Shown here: positions 9,035 through 17,068 of the stretch, in pieces
Position numbering within the stretch: the first letter of the stretch is position 1
Layout of the letters: the number at the start of each line of letters is the position of its first letter
From: Stenotrophomonas sp. UBA7346
GTDB taxonomy: Bacteria > Pseudomonadota > Gammaproteobacteria > Xanthomonadales > Xanthomonadaceae
NCBI GenBank assembly: GCA_002471015.1
Contig: DKPB01000082.1
Location: forward strand, 1 to 64,000
Reading direction: 5' to 3'
Length of the DNA stretch: 64,000 bases
Notes under the pieces: generated by a model
Told to the model about the DNA's origin: nothing
What the model saw: only the letters and a program-made list of their open reading frames with translations
The model's database searches: none
Translations under genes and position numbers: made by a program

Positions 9035-9152
9035 TGCCGATACTCCTTTGCGCTTTACCTGCCGTCATTGGATACCCGCGCCGCCCTGTTGCCTATCCGC
9101 CATCGGCTGCTTCCCCACAAGCGGCTGATATGGCGGGACTTTCCACAATGCA

Positions 9153-9175
9153 CACTGTCCAGTTTGTGGACAGTG
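9153..9175. promoter_or_regulatory. Perfect 9-bp inverted repeat, likely operator
   Basis: CACTGTCCA-GTTTG-TGGACAGTG is a perfect dyad (arms 9153-9161 and 9167-9175, spacer 5). It sits 118 bases upstream of the aldehyde dehydrogenase start and 82 bases upstream of the divergent DUF1415 gene. Its geometry suits a dimeric Fis-type helix-turn-helix protein, so the GAF-Fis regulator encoded in the same gene group is the natural candidate to bind it. No -24/-12 sigma-54 element is visible between it and either gene. Confidence 0.5.
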
Positions 9176-9257
9176 AACGGCAACGCGATGACAGCGCGAC
9201 GGCAGCGCACTGCGATGCCCTCTACAATCGCCTGCCCAGCCAGCCTGCGTGCCCGCC

Positions 9258-9818
9258 ATGACCGACATCGACAACGATCCCATCGCCGTTACCCGCAACT
9301 GGCTGGAGAAGGCCGTCATCGGGCTGAACCTGTGCCCGTTCGCCAAGGCGGTGTACGTCAAGCAGCAGGTGCGTTTCGTACTCAGCGACGCGACCACGCC
9401 CGAAGCGCTGCTGGAGCAGCTGGCCGAGGAGTTGGTGCTGCTGCGCGAAACGCCGGTGGAGCAGATCGACACCACCTTGATCATCCACCCGGAGGTGCTG
9501 ACCGACTTCCTGGACTACAACGATTTCCTCGACAACGCCGATGCCGCGGTGGAAACCCTGGACCTGCAGGGCATCCTGCAGGTGGCCAGCTTCCATCCGC
9601 AATACCAGTTCGCAGGTGCGGCACCGGACGATGTAAGCAACTACACCAATCGTTCGCCCTACCCCACCCTGCACCTGCTGCGCGAGGACAGCGTGGAGCG
9701 TGCAGTGGCGGCATTCCCCGATCCAGACGTGATCGTCGAGCGCAACATCGCCACGCTGGACCAGCTGGGCGTGGAAGGCTGGCACCGGGTACTGTCGGGC
9801 GGCGAAGGCAACACCTGA
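9258..9818 (+). CDS. DUF1415 family protein
   Basis: A 186-residue cytoplasmic protein of the DUF1415 family, recognisable by WLEKAVIGLNLCPFAKAV near the N-terminus, the SFHPQYQFAG segment and the SPYPTLHLLRE segment with conserved NYTNRSPYP. The family occurs widely in proteobacteria and its function is unknown; the conserved Cys, His and Asn residues hint at an enzyme or metal site, which is inference. I use the ATG at 9258 (MTDIDND); another in-frame ATG at 9249 would add three residues. It is divergent from the aldehyde dehydrogenase gene and is followed immediately by a cluster of SMAG repeats, so it is probably monocistronic. Confidence 0.85.
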   Translation: MTDIDNDPIAVTRNWLEKAVIGLNLCPFAKAVYVKQQVRFVLSDATTPEALLEQLAEELVLLRETPVEQIDTTLIIHPEVLTDFLDYNDFLDNADAAVETLDLQGILQVASFHPQYQFAGAAPDDVSNYTNRSPYPTLHLLREDSVERAVAAFPDPDVIVERNIATLDQLGVEGWHRVLSGGEGNT

Positions 9819-9828
9819 GGGATGAGCT

Positions 9829-10192
9829 GTAGTGCCGGGCCATGCTCGGCAGCGTCGCGCCGTTGTAGTGCCGAGCCATGCTCGGCAGAAGCTTTACCGG
9901 TGGAACCCCTGCCGGGCATGGCCCGGCACTACGCTCCCTCCCTTTGGCGTAGCCAAGGTGGGAAGAAGGCCTGTTTGCACGCCACGGGCGTGCGGCCTGA
10001 TGAACGACCGAAGGCCATGCCTTCGGGCCGGGTGGGTTGGGGACGGGTGCTCTTAGCGTTTGCTTGGAAAGCCCCTGACGAGCATGGCTCGGCACTACGC
10101 TCCCTCCCTTTGGCGTAGCCAAGGGGAGGGTTGGGGAGGGGTGCTTTTAGCGTTTGCTTGGAAAGCCTCTGCCGAGCGTGGCTCGGCACTAC
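9829..10192. repeat. SMAG REP cluster with one mosaic hairpin repeat
   Basis: Five SMAG palindromes occur at 9829-9852, 9865-9888 (both GTAG-first), and 9909-9932, 10075-10098, 10169-10192 (inverted). Between the third and fourth lies a roughly 110-base mosaic element (9961-10070) that contains the hairpins GCACGCC-ACG-GGCGTGC and GAAGGC-CAT-GCCTTC. The sequence CTCCCTTTGGCGTAGCCAAGG occurs beside two of the copies. This explains the whole 383-base spacer; no gene is seen. Confidence 0.9.
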
Positions 10193-10201
10193 CGGTGAGG
10201 C

Positions 10202-10879
10202 TCAAGCCGTGCTTGTCGGCAGCCATTGCTGCAGCAGGGCCCGCACATCGTGCAGCGAGGCGGTGATGTGGTGGCCGTAGCCACGTACTTCCTCATCCGG
10301 CTCCAGCAGGTCCGGGATCTGGATGGTGGTCATGCCCGCGGCCAGGGCCGCACGCACGCCCGTGGGTGAATCCTCCAGGGCCAGGCATTCGGCCGGCGCA
10401 ATGCCCAGGCCGTGCGCGGCGTGCAGGTAGATGTCCGGCGCCGGCTTGGAATGGGCCACGTCACTGCTGGTGGCCACGAACTGGAAATACGGCAGCAATC
10501 CCGCTGCGGCCAGCTTGCGCTGGGCCAGCGGCGAGCGCGTGGCGGTGGCGACCGCACGCGGAATATCGTGCTCGCGCAACAACTCCAGCAGCTCGACAAT
10601 GCCCGGCCGCAACGGCACGCCGGCATCGACGATGTCGGCATAACGCGCATACGAGGCCGCCAGCAGCACATCGGTGGGCGCCAGCCCCAGCACATCGGCC
10701 AGCTTCTGCCGGGTCACCGCATCGGGTGAGCCGATCAGCGACAGCAACAGGCTGCGTGGCAGCACATGACCCTGCTGCTGCGCGGCCTGCTCCAGACAGC
10801 CCATCAGCGCACGTTCGCTGTCCAGCATCAGACCATCCATGTCGAACACCACCGCCCGTGGGCGGACCCGCAATTCCAT
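10202..10879 (-). CDS. HAD superfamily (subfamily IA) phosphatase / phosphoglucomutase-like
   Basis: A 225-residue haloacid dehalogenase-type hydrolase. Motif I is FDMDGLMLDSE with the nucleophile aspartate near residue 14, motif II is the threonine in AVATATRSP, and motifs III/IV are seen as HSKPAPDIYLHAA and ALEDSPTGVRAA. The cap between motifs I and II is of the alpha-helical C1 type, as in beta-phosphoglucomutase, phosphoglycolate phosphatase and sugar-phosphate phosphatases; the substrate cannot be chosen by eye. The ATG at 10879 overlaps the rsuA stop as TGATG, so the two are translationally coupled. It is the last gene of the rsmC-rsuA-HAD operon. Confidence 0.88.
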   Translation of the reverse strand: MELRVRPRAVVFDMDGLMLDSERALMGCLEQAAQQQGHVLPRSLLLSLIGSPDAVTRQKLADVLGLAPTDVLLAASYARYADIVDAGVPLRPGIVELLELLREHDIPRAVATATRSPLAQRKLAAAGLLPYFQFVATSSDVAHSKPAPDIYLHAAHGLGIAPAECLALEDSPTGVRAALAAGMTTIQIPDLLEPDEEVRGYGHHITASLHDVRALLQQWLPTSTA

Positions 10880-11586
10880 CAAGTCTGTTCTCCAAACAGC
10901 ACTGCCAGATCAGCCGTATCCAGCTGACGCCATTGGCCCTCACCCAGATCACCCAGGCCCAGGCCGCCAATACGCGAACGGTGCAGGGCCTGCACATGGT
11001 TGCCCACCGCCGCGAACATGCGCCGCACTTGGTGGTAACGGCCCTCGTGCAGGGTCAAGCGCGCCTGGCGCGGGCCCAGCACGTCGAGTTCGGCCGGCAG
11101 CAACGGCTTGTCGTCCGATTCCAGCAGCAGGGTGCCGCTGGCAAAACGAGCGCCTTCGCTGCCGTCCAGGTCCTGCGCCAGCTGCGCTTCGTACACCTTG
11201 TCCAGCTTCGACTTGGGCGAAACGATGCGGTGCAGCAGCTGGCCGTCATCGGTCATCAGCAGCAGCCCCGAGGTTTCGCGGTCCAAGCGGCCGACGCTGG
11301 ACAGCACCGGATCACGGTCGCGGAAGCGGTCCGGCAACAGGTCGTAGATCAAGCGCCCCTGGTCCTTGGTGGAACAGGTGTAACCGGCCGGCTTGTGCAG
11401 CATCAGGGTCAGCCCCGGCGGCGGGTCCAGCGGTTCCTCGTCGATGCGGATGTTGGCGTGCTCGACCTTGTCGTCGGCGTACAGCACCTCGCCCTGGGCA
11501 TCGGTGATGCGGCCTTCGCGGAACATCATCTGCACCTGCTTGCGGCTGCCATAGCCCAGGTTGGCGATGTGCTTGACCAGCTTCAT
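10879..11586 (-). CDS. rsuA: 16S rRNA pseudouridine synthase RsuA
   Basis: A 235-residue member of the RsuA/RluB/E/F family. The N-terminal 60 residues form an S4-like RNA-binding domain (ANLGYGSRKQVQMMFREGRI). The catalytic domain has the hallmark GRLDRETSGLLLMT with the catalytic aspartate, and the C-terminal EGRYHQVRRMFAAVGNHV motif. RsuA converts U516 of 16S rRNA to pseudouridine. The length and S4 sequence fit RsuA better than RluE or RluF, but I cannot separate them rigorously. The gene overlaps rsmC by four bases (11583-11586) and the HAD gene by one, so the operon pairs two 16S rRNA modification enzymes. Confidence 0.88.
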   Translation of the reverse strand: MKLVKHIANLGYGSRKQVQMMFREGRITDAQGEVLYADDKVEHANIRIDEEPLDPPPGLTLMLHKPAGYTCSTKDQGRLIYDLLPDRFRDRDPVLSSVGRLDRETSGLLLMTDDGQLLHRIVSPKSKLDKVYEAQLAQDLDGSEGARFASGTLLLESDDKPLLPAELDVLGPRQARLTLHEGRYHQVRRMFAAVGNHVQALHRSRIGGLGLGDLGEGQWRQLDTADLAVLFGEQT

Positions 11587-12641
11587 GCGCGGCCCCGGGT
11601 GCCGACGATGACCTTGAAGCCATCGCGTTCGGCAGCCACGCGCACCTGCCCGAAGCTCTCGTTGAGGATCTGCTCGTACGGCAGGTGGCGGTTGGCCACC
11701 ATGAACAACTGCCCGCCCGGGCGCAGCGACTGCGCGGCCACGGCGATGAAGCGGCGGCCGATGTCCGGCCGGTCTTCGCGCGCCGGGGTGTGGAACGGCG
11801 GGTTGGAGACGACGAAGTCATAGCGGCCGTCGATGCCGGCGGTGACATCGTGCCAGCGGAAATCCAGCTTCACCTGCCCGGCCGCATCGGCCAGGTTGTG
11901 GCGGGCCAGCGCCAAGGCGCGCGACTCGGCCTCGTACAGGTCCAATGCGGTGACCTTGGGGCAACGGGCCAGCACTTCGGTCGACAGATAGCCCCAGCCG
12001 GCGCCCAGATCGGCGCCGCGCCCGGCCAGGTCGGTCGGCAGCTGGTCCACCAGCAGGGCCGAGGCCGGATCGATGCGGTCCCAGGCAAACACGCCGGGGC
12101 GGCTCAGGAAGCGGCCGTCGACGATCCTGCGCGGCGCATCCAGTGCGGCCCAGCGCTTGCGCAGTGCTTCGTCATGCTGGCCGTCGGCCGGCACCGACCA
12201 ATAGGCCCGGCAGTGGTTCTTGGTCAGCTTGCCGCCCAGCCCGGTCAATTGCTGCAGGTCGCTTTCGCCCGAGCGCGCGCCTTCGTTGTTGGCCTGGCAG
12301 GCAACGATGATGCCGCCCGGCGCCAGCTTGGCCAGCGCCTGCGCAAACAGCGCGCGGGCTTCATCACGCTGCCGCGGCGGCAATACCAGCACCACCGGGT
12401 AGCGCTCCTGCGACTGCTCCAGCGCCTGCTCGTCGCAGACCTGCCAGCCGCTGCGCTGCAGGGCATCGGCGAACGGCCGGAAGCTTTGCGCACAGACCAG
12501 TTGGGTAGCGGCGGCATGCTCACGCAGCGGCCAGCCATCGCGGGCGCGCAGGAACAGCACCGGCCCCTGCGGCCAGCGCAGGCCGGCGGAAGAGAACGGC
12601 AGGAACAGGGTTTCCAGGGGGGCGTCGTGCGAAGCGGGCAT
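11583..12641 (-). CDS. rsmC: 16S rRNA guanine-N2 methyltransferase (RsmC-like)
   Basis: A 352-residue class I S-adenosylmethionine methyltransferase with a long N-terminal domain and a C-terminal catalytic domain, the RsmC/RlmG layout. Motif I is ADLGAGWGYLST near residue 215, the acidic loop is ALDLYEAES, and the base-flipping motif is VSNPPFHT near residue 275. RsmC methylates G1207 of 16S rRNA. The N-terminal half is the degenerate methyltransferase-like domain typical of the family. It leads an operon with rsuA and an HAD phosphatase through four-base and one-base overlaps. RlmG (23S rRNA) is the main alternative, but the partner rsuA and the length of about 340-350 residues favour RsmC. 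Confidence 0.85.
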   Translation of the reverse strand: MPASHDAPLETLFLPFSSAGLRWPQGPVLFLRARDGWPLREHAAATQLVCAQSFRPFADALQRSGWQVCDEQALEQSQERYPVVLVLPPRQRDEARALFAQALAKLAPGGIIVACQANNEGARSGESDLQQLTGLGGKLTKNHCRAYWSVPADGQHDEALRKRWAALDAPRRIVDGRFLSRPGVFAWDRIDPASALLVDQLPTDLAGRGADLGAGWGYLSTEVLARCPKVTALDLYEAESRALALARHNLADAAGQVKLDFRWHDVTAGIDGRYDFVVSNPPFHTPAREDRPDIGRRFIAVAAQSLRPGGQLFMVANRHLPYEQILNESFGQVRVAAERDGFKVIVGTRGRA

Positions 12642-12714
12642 GCCGGTCAGTCGTCTAGCGGGCCCGCCATTCTACCGGGCTGGGCGCCGCGCGCCTGAGC
12701 CGGGGCTGGCTGGC

Positions 12715-13005
12715 TCAGGCATCCTCGGGCAGATGCAGCACATCCAGCACGCTGTCCAACCAGATCACGTGCTGCTGGCAGGCACGTACCAGGTCATCCA
12801 GCCGCACCGTGCCATTTACCCCGGGCTGCTCATTGGCATCGGCGTAATGCTGCAGCGCCGGGCGCATGTTCACCGTACCGGCAACGCGGCTGCCGTCCTT
12901 GAGCACCAGCACCACCCGTGCCTGCCCCGGCAGCTGCCCGAGCAGGGATTCCAGCGCGGCAATCGTCATCGGGTCGGAATAGACGTGGGGCGCGTACAGG
13001 GGCAT
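12715..13005 (-). CDS. DUF3247 family small protein
   Basis: A 96-residue cytoplasmic protein of the DUF3247 family, found mainly in xanthomonads. The middle contains VVLVLKDGSRVAGTVNMRP, a beta-hairpin rich segment that resembles SH3-like or Sm-like barrels, followed by ALQHYADANEQPGVNGTVRLDD and a C-terminal WLDSVLDVLHLP. Function is unknown. An in-frame ATG at 12969 (MTIAALE) is an alternative start, since no clear ribosome-binding site precedes either. It stands alone between the rsmC operon and the hybrid kinase gene. Confidence 0.8.
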   Translation of the reverse strand: MPLYAPHVYSDPMTIAALESLLGQLPGQARVVLVLKDGSRVAGTVNMRPALQHYADANEQPGVNGTVRLDDLVRACQQHVIWLDSVLDVLHLPEDA

Positions 13006-13069
13006 GGGCAGCGTCCGCGGGTGATCGCGGTCACATTAGCCGATGTTTGCTGTGAAACCTGCGCAAAAA

Positions 13070-15088
13070 TCAGCCCGGTGGGCGGGTGCCGCGTATCGCA
13101 GTGACCAGCTGGGCCACGCTGTAGGGCTTGCCCAGGTGGCCCTGGAAGCCACCGGACAGCGCGCGGCGGCGGTCATCGGCACGCGCCAGCGCGGTTACCG
13201 CCACCGCCGGCAATTCGGTCCCGGGAACGCCCAGGGTTTCACGCAGGGTCTGCACCAGGCCATAGCCATCCATGCCGGGCATGCCGATATCACTGATCAG
13301 CACGTCGAAGGCGGTATGCCCGCGCAGATCGAGCAGCTCCAGCGCCTCGGCGGCGGAACTGGCCGCCACCACCTCCGCGCCCTGCTCTTCCAGCACCCGG
13401 CGCATATAGCCCAGCATCTCCGGCTGGTCCTCCACCGCCAGGATGCGCAAGCCCTGCAAGGCGTTGGAAGCCACTACCTGGTCACCGATACGGCCGCGCT
13501 GCACGCGCCGACGGGGCTGGCTGCTGGCTTTCTTGACCTGGAACTCCGGCAGCCGCAGCTGGAAGGTCGCACCCTGCCCCGGCCCCTCGCTGGCCGCCGA
13601 CACCGTGCCGCCATGCAGTTCGGTCAGCTGCTGCACAATGGCCAGGCCCAGGCCCAGCCCGCCGTGGCGGCGGGTGGTGGTGCCATCGGCCTGGCTGAAA
13701 CGGCTGAACAGATGCTTGAGGAATTCCGGCGCGATACCGTCGCCATCGTCCTTGACCTGCACCACGAAGCAATCCTGCTCGCGCCACAGGCTGACCGTGA
13801 CCTGGCCTTCCACCGGGGTGAACTTGATGGCGTTGGACAGCAGGTTGGACAGCACCTGGCGCAGGCGCGTGGCGTCACCCAACACCGGGCAGGGCTGCGG
13901 CGGCAGTTCCACCAGCAGGGTCTGCGCCTTGCCCTCGGCCACCAGCTCCTGCGCGCGCACCGCTTCGCGCACCTGCTCGGCCAGGTTCAGCACCTCCACC
14001 TCCAGCTGCACCTTGCCCAGCAGCATGCTGCTCAGGTCCAGCATGTCCGACATCAGGTTCTTCTGGGTCATCGCACTGCTGGCGATCACCTCCATGCCCT
14101 TGCGCATGGGATGGTCCGGCTCCATGCGCTGCAGCAGCAGCTCACTCCAGCCCAGCACCGTGGTCAGTGGCGTGCGCAGTTCATGCGACAAGGTGGCCAG
14201 GAACTCGTCCTTCATCCGCGCCATGCCCTCGGCGGTGTTGCGCGCGGCACGTTCGGCCTCCAACAACTCCTCGCGGGCCATTTCGATCTCGCGCCGCTCG
14301 GTGATATCGGGGCTGTTACCGGCCAGGCCAATGAAGCGGCCGTCGGGTGAAAACCGCGGCACCGCGTTCATTTCCAGCCAGCGCCACTGCCCGTCATGGC
14401 GGCGCACGCGAGCATTGAAGTGCAGTTCGCGCTGCTCGGCCAAGGCCGTGCGCAGCTCGTACTCGAACGGCGCCAGCTCATCGGCATGCAGGAAACGCTG
14501 CCACCAGCGCTCGCCCAGCTCGGTGCCAGGCACCAGCCCAAAGAAGGTGCCAAAGGCGGTGTTGATGAAACGCACGCGCCCCAGGTCATCCAGCACCCAC
14601 ACCGGCATCGGCAGACCATCGGCCAGCGCACTGAAGCGCGCCTCGCTCTCGGCCAGTTCGGTCTCAATGCGCTTGCGTTCGGAGATATCGAAAAACAGCA
14701 CCGCCACCTGGTGCTGGTCCTCGCTGCCGATGCGCACCGCTTCCACCGAGTACCAGCGCCCCAGTTGCGGCACTTCACGCTCGAAATGGACGGCCACGCC
14801 GCCACTGGCCACCCTGCCCAGTACGTGGAACCAATAGGTTTCGATGCTGGGCAGCACCTCGCTGACCCGGCGCCCGGTAACCGCAGACAGGCCCGTGATC
14901 TTCTCGAACCCGGCGTTGACCTTCAGGTAGACGAAATCTACCGCTTCGCCCGCCTCGAACAGCAGCTCGATCACGCAGAAGCCACTGCCCACCGCATCGA
15001 ACATCTGCTGGTACAGGAACGCGTTACCCGGATCGTCGCCGACCAGGCCACTGAATGATGGTAGAGATTCGTGGCGGAGTTCAGGCAT
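13070..15088 (-). CDS. Soluble PAS-PAS hybrid histidine kinase with C-terminal receiver
   Basis: A 672-residue hybrid sensor kinase with no membrane segment, so it should act in the cytoplasm. In order it has a PAS domain (about 20-135, FVYLKVNAGFEKITGL), a second PAS (about 145-265, WVLDDLGRVRFINTAFG), the HisKA dimerisation domain with the phospho-accepting histidine in ATLSHELRTPLTT near residue 297, the HATPase domain (N box LSNAIKFTP, G1 KDDGDGIAP, G2 HGGLGLGLAIV) and a receiver domain (about 550-665) with the phospho-acceptor in LISDIGMPGMDG. No response regulator is adjacent, so the output partner is elsewhere or the receiver itself passes phosphate to an HPt protein. The signals sensed by the PAS domains are unknown. 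Confidence 0.92.
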   Translation of the reverse strand: MPELRHESLPSFSGLVGDDPGNAFLYQQMFDAVGSGFCVIELLFEAGEAVDFVYLKVNAGFEKITGLSAVTGRRVSEVLPSIETYWFHVLGRVASGGVAVHFEREVPQLGRWYSVEAVRIGSEDQHQVAVLFFDISERKRIETELAESEARFSALADGLPMPVWVLDDLGRVRFINTAFGTFFGLVPGTELGERWWQRFLHADELAPFEYELRTALAEQRELHFNARVRRHDGQWRWLEMNAVPRFSPDGRFIGLAGNSPDITERREIEMAREELLEAERAARNTAEGMARMKDEFLATLSHELRTPLTTVLGWSELLLQRMEPDHPMRKGMEVIASSAMTQKNLMSDMLDLSSMLLGKVQLEVEVLNLAEQVREAVRAQELVAEGKAQTLLVELPPQPCPVLGDATRLRQVLSNLLSNAIKFTPVEGQVTVSLWREQDCFVVQVKDDGDGIAPEFLKHLFSRFSQADGTTTRRHGGLGLGLAIVQQLTELHGGTVSAASEGPGQGATFQLRLPEFQVKKASSQPRRRVQRGRIGDQVVASNALQGLRILAVEDQPEMLGYMRRVLEEQGAEVVAASSAAEALELLDLRGHTAFDVLISDIGMPGMDGYGLVQTLRETLGVPGTELPAVAVTALARADDRRRALSGGFQGHLGKPYSVAQLVTAIRGTRPPG

Positions 15089-15279
15089 TGCGCAGGCGGC
15101 TTTTGAAGGGGGCGGTGGGGAAAGGGCTGAAATGCGAGTCTGCGCACGGGCCGATACAGGTCACGTGATGATGAACCGGTGCGCAACCCCTGTCAGCCTA
15201 CTGTGAAGTACTTCATTGCAGTGGACCCGGCCCGGCCCCACACTGGATGCAACCCTCCCAGCAGCCCAAGGAGTACGCC

Positions 15280-15849
15280 ATGAAAACCGTGACTTTGACC
15301 GGGCTGGCCCTGGCCTGCCTGCTCGCTGCCGGCGCCGCCCAGGCCGCTCCGCGCACCGTGAACGCTCCCGACGCCCCCCGCGCCTTGGCCGTAGAAGGCC
15401 CGGTACAGGTGCAGTGGACCGATCCCAGCCAGTTCACCGAGTTGCGCAACAGCCGCAACCGCTGGGATGCGCAGCGCGGCAATTGGGTGGAAACCCTGGC
15501 CGAACACCTGCGCAAGCAAGCCGACAAGCAGTTGCCGGAAGGCCAGAAGCTGGAGGTGACCATCACCGACATCAAGCGTGCCGGCGACTATGAGCCGTGG
15601 CATGGTCCGCGCATGGACGATGTGCGCATCATGCGTGACATCTATCCGCCGCGGATCAACCTGCAGTTCACCCTCACCGACGCCAACGGCCAGGTCATCG
15701 ACCAGGGCGAGCGCAAGCTCAGTGACACCGGCTATCTGTTCAACAGCAGCCTGCCCAATGACACCGACCCGCTGCGTTACGAGAAGCGCCTGATCAACGA
15801 CTGGCTGCGGCGTGAGCTGCAGGCCGACCGCAGCACCGCCGGGCTGTAA
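15280..15849 (+). CDS. DUF3016 family exported protein
   Basis: A 189-residue protein with a clear signal peptide (LALACLLAAGAAQAAP). The mature part is a DUF3016 domain with VQVQWTDPSQFTELR, ITDIKRAGDYEPW and the conserved DDVRIMRDIYPPRINLQF segment. The family is periplasmic or surface-associated in xanthomonads and shewanellae and has no known function. The ATG at 15280 follows AAGGAG at a good distance; the earlier in-frame ATG at 15247 would disrupt the signal peptide. A strong hairpin terminator follows the stop. Confidence 0.85.
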   Translation: MKTVTLTGLALACLLAAGAAQAAPRTVNAPDAPRALAVEGPVQVQWTDPSQFTELRNSRNRWDAQRGNWVETLAEHLRKQADKQLPEGQKLEVTITDIKRAGDYEPWHGPRMDDVRIMRDIYPPRINLQFTLTDANGQVIDQGERKLSDTGYLFNSSLPNDTDPLRYEKRLINDWLRRELQADRSTAGL

Positions 15850-15871
15850 GCAGAAATCGCAGGTAGAAATG

Positions 15872-15901
15872 GAAAGGGCCGCATTGCGGCCCTTTCTGTT
15901 T
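15872..15901 (+). terminator. Hairpin terminator after the DUF3016 gene
   Basis: GAAAGGGCCGC-ATT-GCGGCCCTTTC is a perfect 11-bp stem (15872-15882 and 15886-15896) with a three-base loop, followed by TGTTT. It begins 22 bases after the stop codon. The T run is short, so termination may be partial. Confidence 0.7.
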
Positions 15902-15906
15902 CACCG

Positions 15907-15974
15907 GTAGTGCCGAACCATGCTCGGCAGAGGCTCCACCGGCAAAGCGCCTGCCGAGCATGGCTCGCCACTAC
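15907..15974. repeat. SMAG REP pair (inverted)
   Basis: A GTAG-first SMAG copy (15907-15930) faces an inverted copy (15951-15974) across a 20-base spacer, forming a two-element palindromic unit like a BIME. It lies between the convergent DUF3016 and alanine racemase genes. Each copy has a base change in the stem (CCGAACC; CTCGCCA). Confidence 0.9.
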
Positions 15975-15991
15975 CGGATCCTGCAAAGGCT

Positions 15992-17068
15992 TCACGCCGA
16001 CAGATACACGCGCGGCGTGCGCTTGAGGCTGCACGGCAGGCGATACGCACTGGTATTGCAGCGCGGCGCCAGCTCCGAGATGGTCGGCGCATTGCCCCAC
16101 AGCTGCACGATGCTGCCGCGCGCAGCCTGCGGGTGATCGGTCAGGTCCACGGTCAGCATGTCCATCGAAACGCGGCCGATCAGCCGCCCGGGCACGCCGT
16201 CGATCAGCACCGGCGTGCCATTGGGGGCGAACTGCGGGTAGCCATCGGCATAGCCCATCGCCACCACGCCCACCCGGGTCGGCTTTTCCGCCACAAAGCG
16301 TGCGCCATAACCCAGCGGCTCGCCGACAGCCAGTTCGCGTACCGCGATCACCCGCGATTGCAGGGTCATCACCGGCCGCAGCTGACCCGCATGCGGGCTG
16401 GGCTGCGGGTAGAGCGGATCGGCGCCGTACAGCATCAGGCCCGGGCGTACCCAGTCACTGTGCACGTCGGGCCAGCCCAACAGTGCCGGCGAATTGCACA
16501 GGCTGGTTTCACCTGCCAGCCCTTCCTTGGCACGGATGAACACGTCCAGCTGCTCGCGGGTGCGGTTGCTGTCCAGCTCATCGGCGCGCGCCAGGTGGGT
16601 CATCAGCACCAGCGGGCCCACCTGCGGCAGTGCGCTCAGGCGCGCGTACGCATCGCGGAACTCTTCCGGCGACAGGCCCAGGCGGTGCATGCCGCTGTCC
16701 AGCTTCAGCCAGATACGCAGCGTGGCATCGGTCTTGAACGCCTCCACTGCTTCCAGCTGCCAGGACGTGGCCACTACCACCCAGAAATCATGCTCGACGA
16801 TCAACGGCAGTTCGGCCGCGTCGAAGAAGCCTTCCATCAGCAGGATCGGGCCGCGGATGCCAGCCTGGCGCAGTTCCAAGGCTTCTTCGATGCAGGCCAC
16901 GCCAAAGCCATCGGCCTCGTCCTGCAGCGCGCGCGCGCATTGCACTGCGCCATGGCCGTAGGCATCGGCCTTGATGATCGCCAGCGCCTTGCCGCCACCG
17001 AGCTGGCGGGCCAGGCGGTAGTTGTGGCGCAGGGCCTCCAGGTCGATCAGTGCCTGTGCCGGGCGCAT
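15992..17068 (-). CDS. alr: Alanine racemase (catabolic, DadX-like)
   Basis: A 358-residue pyridoxal-phosphate enzyme. The cofactor lysine lies in AIIKADAYGHGA near residue 33, the fold type III barrel follows, and the second catalytic base tyrosine is in GYGARFVAEKPTRVGVV near residue 250. It interconverts L- and D-alanine. Its start overlaps the dadA stop as TGATG (17066-17070), so it is coupled to D-amino-acid dehydrogenase; this is the dadAX arrangement used for alanine catabolism, in which the racemase supplies D-alanine to DadA. It may also be the source of D-alanine for peptidoglycan if no second racemase exists elsewhere. Confidence 0.93.
   Translation of the reverse strand: MRPAQALIDLEALRHNYRLARQLGGGKALAIIKADAYGHGAVQCARALQDEADGFGVACIEEALELRQAGIRGPILLMEGFFDAAELPLIVEHDFWVVVATSWQLEAVEAFKTDATLRIWLKLDSGMHRLGLSPEEFRDAYARLSALPQVGPLVLMTHLARADELDSNRTREQLDVFIRAKEGLAGETSLCNSPALLGWPDVHSDWVRPGLMLYGADPLYPQPSPHAGQLRPVMTLQSRVIAVRELAVGEPLGYGARFVAEKPTRVGVVAMGYADGYPQFAPNGTPVLIDGVPGRLIGRVSMDMLTVDLTDHPQAARGSIVQLWGNAPTISELAPRCNTSAYRLPCSLKRTPRVYLSA

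Noticed and set aside
9035..9257. A sigma-54 promoter for the dehydrogenase genes.
   Set aside because: No GG-N10-GC -24/-12 element in either direction was found, and the nearby regulator lacks the AAA+ domain needed for sigma-54.
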